From Rhopalosiphum padi (Eukaryota; Arthropoda; Insecta; Hemiptera; Aphididae), in NCBI RefSeq assembly GCF_020882245.1, contig NC_083597.1:50756152-50820151 (forward strand): a stretch of 64,000 nucleotides of DNA, in the 5' to 3' direction. Within the stretch, counting starts at the first letter, position 1. Each line of letters opens with the position of its first letter. The position numbers were made by a program, and so were the translations under genes. Under the pieces are notes generated by a model, which worked only from the letters and a program-made list of their open reading frames with translations, did no database searches and was not told the origin of the DNA. Below are positions 12,531 through 24,377 of this stretch, one piece after another.

Positions 12531-12538
12531 CCGGCTAA
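12531..12538. repeat. Target-site duplication, right copy (CCGGCTAA)
   Basis: Eight bases identical to 10194-10201, directly abutting the right end of the MULE. Confidence 0.88.
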
Positions 12539-13801
12539 GATATAAAAAGATTTAACCCAAAAATAAAAATGCGATATTTAAAGGTTCACAAAAGTTGGGC
12601 AACAGTTAGTAAATATTTGCGTTATAAAATCTTGAGGTACGTCCGCATAAGACTAATGAAGGAATCTAATATTGTATTATAATACGCGATATACCATAAC
12701 TTTAAATACAATGAATAATAATTGTATAGTCTTCAACTATGTGATGCACAAGATTAGTTAACAGTTATTTTCTCAATACAATATTATTTATACAAAATAT
12801 ATAATCGCACAGTTGTCCCGTTATGCGTATTATGAATTGCAATTAACTCGATGTATTTAACGCGATTGTTATTTTATATATTATATATTATTATACCGTG
12901 ACCGTATGCTATAGAGCTGGTTATACGACAGGTACCTGTATAAACACCTATACGTATCGTGATTTTGGAACATGTGTACATTAATTCGATATAATATATG
13001 AGTGTTAAAAAATAATAATAAAAAAAAATAACGTGGGACCACGGCAGTATTTCCTGGGCAAAACAAATATTAATCAGCGACAAAGAAATGAATGGAAGGT
13101 TCGTTTATAAGAAGAATAGAGGCAAATTTCGAAAATAAAAAGTAATTTAACCTGCTCCAGAGATCGGACAATGAAATCGCGATTGCTTCGGACAAATTAC
13201 ACCTGTTGTGGGTGTTGTGATGTATATTTCTATATCCTTTTCGTCGCCGCGTCTTCCACCGCCCCCGCGTCATCGTCCCGGTCCTTTCTTTTCAATTTTT
13301 CCAGAGCCGTTATTTTTTCCCCAACGCGAGCAATCGAATCGTCCGCCGCCGGGATAATAACGTTGACAACGCGCGGGGCGCAAAACACAAAGGATTGATC
13401 CGACACCGGCGCATTGTTCTCCGACGTCTACGCGGCAGAGGAGAGAAGGGAAGAAAACGAGAGAGAAACACATTTTGGTGAGCGGTTTTTTTTTTTTTTT
13501 TTATTAATACACTGAGAGAAAATGAATAAAAAGAAAAGGAAAAAAATCTCTCCGATGGGATAAAAAAATAATAATAATAAACGAAATACAAGGAGAGAAA
13601 CGGTATATATATAGCATGGTACCTATATATATATACCATCTCCGCTTGTATATCATATAATATAATATCATATATTATTATTATTATACACTCGTAGAGA
13701 GAAGAACACAGTGCTGCGCAGAAAGAAATTAATCCGCAGGTATAAAGGTACCCTGCCCGATGGCAGCAGCAGGTACCTGAGCTACACCCGCGGGGCGACC
13801 A

Positions 13802-13824
13802 GTGTGTGTGTGTGTGTGTGTGTG
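13802..13824. repeat. (GT)n microsatellite
   Basis: About eleven uninterrupted GT dinucleotides in the GC-rich island; it produces Thr-His repeats in spurious minus-strand frames. Confidence 0.92.
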
Positions 13825-14415
13825 CCCGCGAAGTAATACACGCGGGTCGCCGGGACCTGCCGGCAGACACGCAAGTACGCGACGTACGTATATTATATAT
13901 ATAGTACTACGTGAATTGTACACGACGAGCACCGGCCATAACTCGACGGACGGATGACCGGTCGCGTAGGGGTTGCGCCCGATCGCGAGGGGTGAAAACG
14001 GTCGGCCGGACAGGTTTTTACAGTTATATACGTTTCCGCGCGCGCACGCACAAGCACAGCAGACACGCACGCAGACGTCTTCGGCGGGTGTTGGGGTTGA
14101 AAATGACCCGCGCGCGCGGGGGTTATTGGGCCGGGCGAAACAACCTGTCTGCTGCCGGGGCTGGTGCTGGTGCTGCGGGTCAGTCTAGACACGCACTTGT
14201 GGTCTCGCTCTCCTCCTCCTCGCCAAACAACCCCTCCTCGTCCGGTCCACCACACAGATATATTATACATATATAAACACCTATGTGGTCTTTGTGCGCG
14301 AAGGGTGCGTTTTTGACCTTGAGCATTCCAACGCCCGGCGGTCCGCGTCTGTCCGACCGTCCGTCCGTCCGCTCGCAGTGTCCGCCGCCGCCGCCGCCGA
14401 CTCCAGACGGTTACG

Positions 14416-14437
14416 ATTATTATTATTATTATTATTA
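14416..14437. repeat. (ATT)n microsatellite
   Basis: About seven ATT triplets; a simple repeat within the GC-rich island. Confidence 0.9.
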
Positions 14438-14632
14438 CATATTTTGCGTTCCCCGCCGACGCCGAGACTTGCGAGACAGGTTCTACACTACACGCACACC
14501 CTTATAATATCGTCTGTTGCGCTTTTTTTAAAATTATTTTTTATGATCATTGTATTTTTTTCTCTCTTATTATATATTATATATAGGTACTCTATGTATA
14601 CGCGCGGCACTTTCTCCCTCTGATCTTTAAAC

Positions 14633-16490
14633 GTCCTCAACTGTATATTATATATTATTGTATATTATATACGATGATAATATACATCACCAGACCTTTT
14701 TCGGTCTATAATACACGTATATATATTATATAAACGATGTAATATATACTTCAGCCAGTTATATGGAATACGCGCAGTTTATAACAACTCATTTATTTAT
14801 GTTGTATACTGACTATATAACTATATATCGTATATTATATTGTCGTGTTGTTTTCGATTGCGCGTTTTCACCGAGCGCGTAATTAATTTTTTTTCATCAA
14901 ACTCCATTACAGAAATATTATTATACGCTATACTGTGTAACGCCCACGAGTACGCGTTATTAGAACACACGTTTTTTGTCTTTGCGTTTCGTTTCCTTGC
15001 TAATACAAAATATTTATAAGTTATTATTGACATTATTTTTGACTGTTGCTGGCATCTTAGTCAGGCCTCGGGCATCTCAATTTGTTATTTTTTTTCACAT
15101 CACATAACTATTATATAGTACATACCTATAGACAACAGTTCACAAATATCCCAATGGTATATAGCCAAGTGTTAAAGAATAACGATTGTCAGATTGTGTG
15201 TAAAACCCTTCTAATTAATAATTAAATTGTCGTACATGCATGTAATACAAACAACGATCATTTATCAAAAGTCATGTATTATTATTATATTATACACACT
15301 ATAACATCACCGTGATGATAACGTAAAATGTATGATATTATTACATAGCATTTTACTTTTTAATTATTATTAAATGTCGCATATTGAAATAAAACGTATT
15401 TTAGCAACAAAATATACGTTTTTATTAGCGTACACCTAATGCGCGTGCTACGGAATACGGTGAGCGATTACATTTTTACTGGTCTTGGCTAGTTCTCGAG
15501 CTAATAATAATTATATTATGTACTATAATATACGTGTACTACAACATAATATTTTTACTGCTTCGATATTTACGGTAATAAACGTTGGCGTTTTGTGATT
15601 ATAATAATAATTTTATCACGTGGTTTCGTTCGCTAAAATTCAACGTAAAAAAGCAAATAGAAATTCATTTTTATGACACCCATTTTTCCTATAATAATAC
15701 GTTCATAAAACAAATGTGGTTACATTATTTAATTATTATGGTTGTACAAACGTTGAACGAATTGAATTTATGAAAACAATTATACATGCGAGTTTTAAAA
15801 GGTAGCCGTTAAAATAAACTGTTTATCGTTAATCGTAATCGCAGTTTTAATCGTTCGTTTGGTCGATAGCTCAAGTCCTAAACTCTATTTGTATATAAGT
15901 ATTTATATTTTAGAATAATAACTGCTATATTTGCGCGTACTTGTGCATCGACTATTTACATTTGGTTTGTCCTGCAGTTGGAATAGTAACATTTTCTGCA
16001 ACTTTCAACGCATTACCGGGGTCCAGGGGTATAATTTGAAATTCTAACGGATTTGGTAACTTGTTACTAAGACATCGTATTTTTTCGCAAATTAGTAATT
16101 ATATAATCGAGTTCACTCGTGTTTATGACGAATGCCTAACTGATTTTTGTGGGTCCTTTTAATAACAAGTAATAATAATTTGGACGGAGTCGAAAAGCGT
16201 GGAATGCATATATTTTGTGTTGATCAATGTACGTATTGCGCGTATTTATAGTATGTGTGAGATATTTTATGTTACGATACCTTTCAGTCTACAGTTGTGT
16301 GTCGTATCTAAAATAAAGCTGTATTGCGGATCCGCACACACGAGTGTACGATATGAACAAATATATGCACCTTTGAGTCACGCCTTAGCAATATTTTAAT
16401 TTTTAATAGCATTCGTATATTATACACCAAACCGACAGAAGCTGTATACGCACACTATAATATTGTACAGTTAATAGGTAGATATATATT
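14633..16490. other. AT-rich noncoding region
   Basis: TA-dinucleotide-rich DNA without recognisable protein or RNA genes. The open frames at 14821-15033, 15585-15773 and 16199-16399 have no recognisable motifs. Confidence 0.5.
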
Positions 16491-17060
16491 ATACTATTCT
16501 CCACCCTCGTATATCGCGGTAGACGCATTATGGTCGTATACACGACACACGAAGTCTTACGTTATTATTATTTAGTACTGTCGTCGTCATCGTCGCAGAA
16601 ACGGAAGACGACCGTTCGATTTCAGGCGAAACCGTGTGTCCGGTGTGGGCCCAATTATATACCGAGCGCCGAAAACCTCGAGTGTCACCACACACACACA
16701 CACACACACACACGCATACACATACAAATGCACAAAAACACTGCACCTATACACACGCGGACATCTGTTGCCTGGGCGGTGTATTTTGGCATACCGTGTG
16801 AACTGCAGTTAGACCGTCTGCCGAGATCGTAAAACGTTTCGCGAGGGCCGAGGGCGCCGTTTACACCGCTGCCGCCGCCGCCGCAGCCGTCTCGAGACCG
16901 TAATATTACTGTGGCGAGAGAACAGACGGACGGAGACGTACAATTTGCACATTTTGTAATTATTATAAATTATTGTAAGTATTATTGAATTTGACATAAT
17001 CTCCGGAAAACGGCAGTAGTCACAATAGAGGCCGGTTAGGTTAGGTTCGAGATTTATAAT
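16491..17060. other. GC/CpG-rich island with CA microsatellite
   Basis: CpG-rich sequence containing a CA run and CCG/GCC triplets near 16870-16885. A plus-strand frame of 100 codons (16530-16832) starts with ATG but carries the CA run as a Thr-His tract and has no recognisable domain. A TTAGG-like motif (17034-17047) lies at the distal end. Confidence 0.5.
16689..16713. repeat. (CA)n microsatellite
   Basis: About twelve uninterrupted CA dinucleotides. Confidence 0.93.
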
Positions 17061-18604
17061 AACTGTACTGAAGACGTATTGTACAACGATTATTTTAAAA
17101 ATAAATCATTTTTAAACACGCCGTATTATTATAATATTATGAATAAAAAAACAAAATGTTATTATTTCAAATTAAAACATCATAGTTTATATTCACGTAT
17201 TTATATATTATTGTTTGGATACGAATTTGTAAAGAAATGAATAGGTGTTTTCTTTTTTTAGGGAAAATGTAACTCACACATAGTGTAATATTCTATAATA
17301 GTTTATAAAACACAAACTCTAAATAGAAAAAAAATTGTTTTTATAATAGTAAAATAATGGATTTTTCATTATTTGACCAATAGCTGGTATCTACGTCTGA
17401 TTCTTTAGTAAAATCGTAATTATTTTAAAATGTTGACAATATTTTTGAAGAATAACACGCGATTAAATGTATACAAATCTTAAATATAGAAAATTACGTA
17501 TTGTAGAATACAGTGTGCACTCAAATTATTGATTCTGCGTACGGATTTAAGCAATAATTCGAACAATATTGTTATATTTATGTTCCTACAGGACCTAACA
17601 AAGTGATATTCCACAATATACTTAGATACATTATGTAACACTATGACAACGATTATAAAATAACAATAATAATAATGATGATAATACCTATATGGATTCG
17701 TGTCGTCTGTCGTATACGTTTTATACTACATTAATTAGTCAATGTATTATGATACAATAGCACACTTATGGCTATACATAATTATGTTTCATCTACCGCT
17801 TTTAATTACAATAATAATATGTGTTTATTATAGTAATATAACAATAATACATCATACATACATAAATATACATATAGATGTGTGAATAAACAGCTCTCGG
17901 GAACGGGATGTACTCACAAGGACACAGGTGCACATCACTTTGGCTACAAGCAGCACCGGTAATACTTAAATATACATACATAGTACATACACATACATAC
18001 ATATACATACAGGTAGTGTACAGGTATACAGGTACGATAAAATATTACAACACCACAACTCGGGTAGCTGACTGAAGCTTGTTGTGATATTATAGTAAAT
18101 ATACCAATAGTTCGCGTGTGTATTATCATAACGAGTTCGGGTATTCATGATATACGTATACATATATATATATATATATATACTAACCTAACCTACCTGC
18201 AGTGCATCCGCGACGCGTCCCCCGATTTCCGGACGGTACGATTGTTTTTGTATTTTGTACGGTTTTTTTCCTCGCTTTTCGTTTTTTTTTCTTTTGCCAT
18301 CCGTTTGAATCGCGCGTGCCCGACGAAAAATTATAATAATAAAATACACCGTTATTGTGACGCGTAATATTATATTATGTGTGAGCACTACACACCGTAC
18401 GGGGTACGATTTTTTTTCAATCCCGCGAACCACGTGCACATATTATTATTATCGTAGTCTTATCGTCGGTAGTTATCGTACGGCGGTTTCGTCTAATTTT
18501 TTTTAGGGTAAACGCATACATAACGAATAAAAGCGACGATTACTGCTGCATTTTAATAGCGTCCTCGAAAGTAAAATATCGAAAATATTAGCTCATAGGA
18601 TGAG
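17061..18604. other. AT-rich noncoding region ending in a small GC-rich patch
   Basis: No gene was recognised. The stretch includes a TA run (about 18162-18182) followed at once by a TTAGG-like motif (18183-18197, read on the minus strand). A CpG-rich patch with long T runs follows (18200-18500). Confidence 0.5.
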
Positions 18605-18764
18605 ATAGGACACCACATAAAGAGGACAACCGCTTAATAGGGACAGATTGGCATTGTCCCGAACGAATGTATCGGTTTATTAGTTATTCGGTTAATCGGG
18701 ACAGTCGGAAAATGGGGACAAATAGGTCACCGCCCAATGAGACCCAATTAAGCGGATTCGACTG
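18605..18764 (-). mobile_element. Terminal fragment of a pogo/Tigger-like DNA transposon
   Basis: Read on the minus strand from 18764, the sequence begins CAGTCGAATCCGCTTAATTG and continues with repeated GTCCC and CCGCTTAAT words. This style matches pogo/Tigger-type termini. A TA dinucleotide follows the end (18765-18766), the target these elements use. No matching opposite terminus is visible, so this looks like one truncated end. The family call comes from general resemblance. Confidence 0.45.
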
Positions 18765-18940
18765 TATTATAATTTATAATATTGGGAAAATATAGAAAAA
18801 AAAAATAAAACACCGATAGCGATCCCCATCATAGCGAACCGATTCACATCGTACATATTATTATATTATGTTCACAAGCGCCTTGTTTTTACATGATATA
18901 TATATAATTACTATCGCGTATAAAATAATTAAATATATAT

Positions 18941-19938
18941 GTTACGGCTAAAGTCTGAAACATGGCTAAAGTGAACATTATCCGGATAATGCGCACATAA
19001 TCCATATTAGATGGATAAAGTAAACACTTAACATTTAGAATCATAGTTTCGTATATCAACCGGATATTTTGTACATTAGCCATTGATTGATGGACGAAGT
19101 AACTGGATAGAAAAAATGTACAAAAAAATATATTATTATATAATTATATTTTCAACAGAACTAAATGTAATACTAAAAATAAATACAAATAGATACTATG
19201 AACTAGGTAATAACGAAGGAACGATAGAAAAGCATTACACTAGGTCTCAATTTGATGTTTGTCCTTAGCCATTAATTACAGTAGACGAGGTGTCAAATAC
19301 AAAAAAATTGTTAAGAGAAATCGCAAAAAATATATCGTTATTGTTAGGTGATTAGGGTTATCAACGTTGTGCATATAAATCAAATTGCAAAACAAATAAA
19401 TGAAAATGCAAAGAATCTGGCATTTTATGCAGTGGCGTTGTTTGGACCGCATATGCAGGGTATACATATGCGTATTTAAAATCCAATATTGTAGTAATTT
19501 GGCCCATAATTATAAATTAATTGGCCTGTATAGTTGATAGTGGCTTGCACTTAAATGGCCTGCTATATATATGCCATGCGTAATATTAAAAAAAAAATTG
19601 AAATGACGCCACTCACTGGTTTTATGCAATTCTAAATGTCATCAAAGTTTACCATGTTTAAATAAATAATAAAAATAATGTTTTCTAATAAATAGAAATA
19701 AAGTTCATATTGCATCAAATGTAGTTTAATATTTAATTGTTAACTTATATTAATTAATTTTATTGAAATATTATGAATTTATTAATAATATTTTACATTA
19801 GCTATAACACGATGCCGGGTAATGTATACATAATCCATTTACTAATAGTTTTTATTCACGGCTAAAATCCGAAATTGGATAATATGCGCATTATCCGGAT
19901 AATGTGCACATTAGCTTAATTCGGACTTTAGCCGTAAC
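18941..19938. mobile_element. Non-autonomous DNA transposon with long imperfect inverted repeats (998 bp)
   Basis: The left end begins GTTACGGCTAAAGTCTGAA. The reverse complement of the right end begins GTTACGGCTAAAGTCCGAA. Similarity continues inward through CATTATCCGGATAATGCGCA, so the inverted repeats extend roughly 60 bases. Further copies of the GGCTAAA-x-T-C-x-GAA and ATTATCC words occur just inside both ends. Flanks are runs of AT (18931-18940 and 19939-19948), so a duplication of ATATATAT is possible but cannot be distinguished from background. The interior has no transposase frame. A second, smaller element has inserted at 19431-19619. The superfamily is unknown; the long structured termini are compatible with MULE-type elements. 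Confidence 0.75.
19431..19619. mobile_element. Nested mini-element (about 189 bp) inside the 998-bp transposon
   Basis: An identical 8-bp direct repeat, TTTTATGC, occurs at 19423-19430 and 19620-19627. The bounded segment has inverted end words: AGTGGCGTTG on the left, and CCAGTGAGTGGCGTCA when the right end is reverse-complemented. Eight-bp duplication with CAGTGGCG-type ends resembles hAT-like MITEs. If the element instead starts with the C at 19430, the duplication is 7 of 8, so boundaries may shift by one base. It carries no coding capacity. Confidence 0.55.
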
Positions 19939-19948
19939 ATATATATAT

Positions 19949-22350
19949 ATTTATGTACAATTTTATTGCTGTAACAATATATTAATTATTATTGTTGCTG
20001 TTTTAATTGTTTGGGTAACTGTCAGTTGCGTCCCAATGTACCTTTTTGTTGTCAATTCCGTCCCGGATATTTCTTATATTAAAATGTAAAATGTATGTTA
20101 CAAATGTACAACTGTTATTTTCCTTGCCGTTTAATTAGACATAGCACTGTCAACGTTCTGTCATAATATTAGTATGGTTAAAAATATTGAAAAAGTTGTA
20201 AACATTTATTTCATATTAATTAATAATTATTTATATTATTATTTAATTGCATATTTTTATTAATTAATTATTCATTAATTCATTATATAACTTATAAGAT
20301 CTATGAATCATGTAAAATGTTAAATGACAATTGCCTTACACCGTTTAATTCGAGTAATTTTTCTAGAATATGACTCTAACACAGGTCGCAACTTACGTAT
20401 AAGTATTTTATTGTTTTACGGTACTATTTTATACCGGGAGGCGACTTTAACATTTACCGAATTGTTTATATCAGACTCATTAATAGTAACTGAATCTCTA
20501 GTACATCTCTAATTTTCGATGTAACTACAATATAAGTGAACGTTAAATAAAAATTAGGTACTTCAAGTGATTGTTCGTTTCAAAATTGAGTAAATTATAT
20601 TACTTATTGTAACGGTACGTTATTTCTGTGATTATATTAACAATGGCAAATTAAAATCCGTTCAATCGAATACAATAACTTTATATAAACAAAACCATTG
20701 CACCCAAAAAATAACTTAAGTTCATCCCAAAAATTGAGAAGAAATAGTTTGTTATATTGCCATTAATCGTGTATTTTCATGAATAAATTATGAATAATTA
20801 CCATCAATCCTTTATGTTTAGTGATTAATAAACTTCATATTATCTTTGTAATCCAAAATCTAAACCCAAACTTAAATTTCGTTTTACATTTTATTTTGTT
20901 TTTGTAACGTCAGAATTTCACATAATTACTCGTCAAAATATCGATCGTTATACAGCAACATTATATATTTTTCTACAATAATATTACACTATTAAAGTTC
21001 TTTAAAAATACCAATGACCATATAATGACACTCAATTATTTATTTTAAACGTTTTACTTAATATTAGTCACTCAAATTCAGTTAGGTGGATAAGATTATA
21101 ATATACAGAATCTTGTATTGTATTTTATTATCAGGAATAATTTATAAAAGAAGAAATACAAAAACGAACCAGCTGTGGGCCCGAGAAATAGTTTTCACAC
21201 AATAAAATGAGACGTGTATTGTATATATATAATATATATGTATATATATTTCAACTGCTAGAACCATTGTGGAACATGTTATATTCGCTATATCTATAGG
21301 TAGGTAAGTATATTATAAAATTCCAATATCAAAAACAATAAATTAAATTAATATTATTTTTTAACATTTAACTAAAAAAATGTATATATCTCGATTCCCG
21401 ATGTAAAAAATATTAATTAATGAAAAAAATACCGATGACGCTTAATTCATATAAAATATCGAAATATGTAATATTAAGTTTATAATTCCTGGCACGACAA
21501 ATAATGAGGGTTTGCAAACTTCTTGCCACGATTTATAACACAATGAAAACAAAATTTAAAATATATTGAACAGATTCAAGAACGTTCTTTCTGGCAGGTT
21601 AAAATTGAAAAAATATGCAGCCACCGCAGTCCTAATACTATCAGAAAAATCAATTAGTATTTTACATCTAAAGATCATCATACATTATCTCAATGATTAA
21701 ATATAATTTGAAAACGATGTTTGTTAAAAAACAAACACGCCGTAAGTATATTTATAACCGTCACTTGATATGTCGAACGTATTGATGAAATAAAATGAAA
21801 CACGTCCAGACCGCATAACATTTCATTTTTTCCTACTAAAAACAGTAAAAACACATATATAGTATATACTTATGTATTTAACTGAATTATGCAGTTTTGT
21901 TTTTTGGTGCTTGAAAGTATTTAAATAAATAAACAACAAAAGTTGTGTAAATGTATAAAATATTCATTGTCTCGCTGTTAAGTCGTAAAATTATAATCGT
22001 TGGAAGCATTGAGTGAATCTGTATGATAATATCATAATAATATATATTTGCTTATTATTTTTGTTTTGAAAAACATTAGAAAGAAAACGTTCTAACTCAT
22101 AATGATATAAGTAAATGCATTATATTAAAATAATTTAATACGTTGTACTATTCAAGTAGAATAATAACGGTTAAGATAATATTATAAACCGTAGTCATTC
22201 GAGTATATTATGATCAGTGATCACTCATCAAACGTATATTATATAGTCACATAATACGTATGGGAGACAGAGATTTGTGTCTGAACCAGATATTATTTGT
22301 GTACGGCCATACATATTATGTTATTGGTACGTATCATTATAATGAATGAG
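19949..22350. other. AT-rich noncoding region
   Basis: No gene was recognised. It contains the short array at 20021-20066 described separately. Otherwise it is AT-rich with TA palindromes near 21220-21250. Confidence 0.5.
20021..20066. repeat. Two-unit array resembling a MULE terminal array
   Basis: GTCAGTTGCGTCCC (20021-20034) and GTCAATTCCGTCCCGG (20051-20066) repeat with a 30-base period. Unit length, spacing and the GTCCCGGAT ending recall the terminal units of the MULE at 10.2-12.5 kb. No opposite end or target duplication was found, so it may be the solo end of a related element. Confidence 0.35.
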
Positions 22351-23542
22351 AAAAAAATGTTTAAGTGGACCACATAATCCGAATTTGCGTGAACGTAAAC
22401 ATTGACGATGTGACGTATATATAGTACTGAGACGTATTAAATTTCGTGGGTGTGCCGACAAAAGATCTCGTTTTTTTTCTGTTTACCGGTTCACTCGGTA
22501 GCTCTTCAGGATGCCCATAAAAAAGGGACGTTAGTGGCTTATAAATATAATATGGAGTGACCTCATTCGCCGCGGATAGGGACGATTGACGAAGGTGCCC
22601 CATAACGCACGCCGCACACATGGGAATCGAGAAAAACGTAAAAGACGGAGCAGAAAAAAAAAGAGTTGTCTGGGTCCGATTTTTCGGGCCATTATTATGA
22701 ATTGTGCGCCGTGAGTGCAGACGGATTTTTTTTTCGTGTGTTTTGTGTCTTCGGGGTGATTAAAAAAAAAAATCATAATAATAATAATAATAAATAAAAG
22801 GGTAGCACAAAGGGGATGCTAGCAGATGCCCCGGGAGAAAACCAATACCAGCCGTCGCGTCGTCTTAAAAAATATATATACCATATAGGTGCTTATATAT
22901 ATATAGGTATGTATTACTGCGCATAAAGGTGGGTACCGCGGTCCTGGCGAATGCGAGTAAAATAATCGTATAGTCTGACCGAGCGACAACAATATTGCTG
23001 TACGCCTTTAAGGCGATTGTTGTGCGAGCAATAAAAAGAAGAAGAAACGGATTAAAAAAATAATAATAAAAAAATCGACCGAAATTGTTAAACGGGTATA
23101 GGCACACCGGACTCGATTTCAACGTCTCCCGGTATAATATATAGGTACGCCACACCGCACAAGGTATAATAATATAATATTTTATTTATTTTATATTTCA
23201 CGATTTCATCGTACATATTATTATTATTATTATTATAGGGGATGATTTTAATATCGTACGTGCGTTCTATTGAAATACATATCATATCGGGCAGCGTATT
23301 GTACCAGGTGATTCTTTTATCACGAACTATTCATTTTTGTAAAAACTATAAACGTTTTATAAAATATTAATTATTTCAAGTAATGGTAAATTGTAAGTAC
23401 CTTTCTAGAAAAAACAAAAACAGTATTCAGTATATTTTATCGTTAGGTTTTTTTTTGTTGTAATTTTACGATGAGTAACGTAAATTTTTTATTTCAAATT
23501 ACGTAACAGATTATCACGCGGAATAATTTATGAACAGAATAT
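22351..23542. other. Moderately GC-rich island and flank
   Basis: CpG-containing block (about 22360-23300) with A/T homopolymers and ATT runs (about 23217-23236). Frames on the minus strand at 22361-22776 overlap one another in different registers and have no recognised domain. Confidence 0.45.
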
Positions 23543-24214
23543 TAGTGGGCCAACATTTTGCGGAGTACCCTTGTTCATCTAAACTTTAAATACTGATAAC
23601 TTATAATATACTCATACGAAATTTGATTTTTAGATATCGAAATACTTTGAATAATCTTTTGCTTCGGAACATAAAATTAAAAATGTATGTATTCGTTCAA
23701 AAAAGAAAAAAATTGTGATGGTAACAATTACTAAGTTAATAATTTTAGAAAATGTTTTCTTTATTATTATTTACAATTACTATGTAATAATATATTCAAA
23801 AAATGTAATAGTTTTTGAAATAATAAGTAGTTTATGATAAAAAAAAAATCACTGTCTGTGTATGCACAGCTTTTTATATCATTATGTATAGTGTTATACG
23901 ACGTATTTTAAATAATTGTTGCGTTACTATTATAAATTACAATAAAATATTACGGTGTAAGGGTGCGCGTAATACAAATTACAGATGGACGTGAAAAATG
24001 TATTGTTGATTTAAATGTAAAAGTTAATGCGTTTAATATAAATCACAATTTCAATTATTGTAATGTCGAAAACCTGCCGACGTCATTAAAATTATATTCT
24101 TTTTTTCGGCGTGGTTTATCGAAGTTATCCGCGAGCTCGTGCTGGTAAGTATTTAAAGTTTTGATAAACGAAACGGAGTGGTACAAGGGTACCTTGCATA
24201 ATGTAGGTCCACTA
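23543..24214. repeat. Inverted repeat pair bounding a 672-bp segment
   Basis: The 32 bases at 23543-23574 (TAGTGGGCCAACATTTTGCG and on) match the reverse complement of 24183-24214 at 26 of 32 positions. Past these, stretches at about 23575-23660 and 24215-24300 also resemble each other in direct orientation, including the shared words ATAACTT and CGAAATACT. The pattern could be transposon termini or two diverged copies of a dispersed repeat. No target duplication was found. Confidence 0.5.
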
Positions 24215-24377
24215 CTCTGTTTATTTAAAATTTAAATATTTATAACTTTAATGATGCACTTGTTCAAAATTCGTCTTATTCGAAATACTCAGAAAAATAT
24301 TCTATTCCAGATACAGTTGCAGTCATAGTATATGGTTACATTTACCAAACGTGCATGACATTGGACAATTAATAAAA
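23985..24377 (+). CDS. Possible two-exon coding fragment, unrecognised
   Basis: A candidate only. An open stretch from 23985 to 24144 follows an acceptor-like ATTACAG and ends at GTAAGT. Joining it to 24317-24377, which is preceded by ATACAG and followed by GTAAGT, keeps the frame open. The second part would encode a peptide including H-S-I-W-L-H-L-P-N-V-H-D-I-G. The first part alone runs on to a stop two bases past the donor. No domain was recognised, and the segment lies within and beyond an inverted-repeat pair, so it may be transposon debris or chance. No full gene model could be built. Confidence 0.18.

Larger units (their letters stand above)
12539..14632. other. AT-rich flank passing into a GC/CpG-rich island
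   Basis: From about 13200 to 14520 base composition shifts to CpG-rich, with homopurine/homopyrimidine stretches, a GT run (13802-13824), CCG repeats (about 14381-14400) and an ATT triplet run (about 14416-14437). Overlapping frames of 110-190 codons occur on both strands at once. They are rich in Arg, Ser, Pro, Thr-His repeats and Tyr, which marks them as compositional. No splice-bounded exon with recognisable protein content was found. Confidence 0.5.

Noticed and set aside
13310..14276. Several 110-190 codon frames on both strands
   Set aside because: They overlap in different registers on both strands of a GC-rich island and read microsatellites; no conserved motif.
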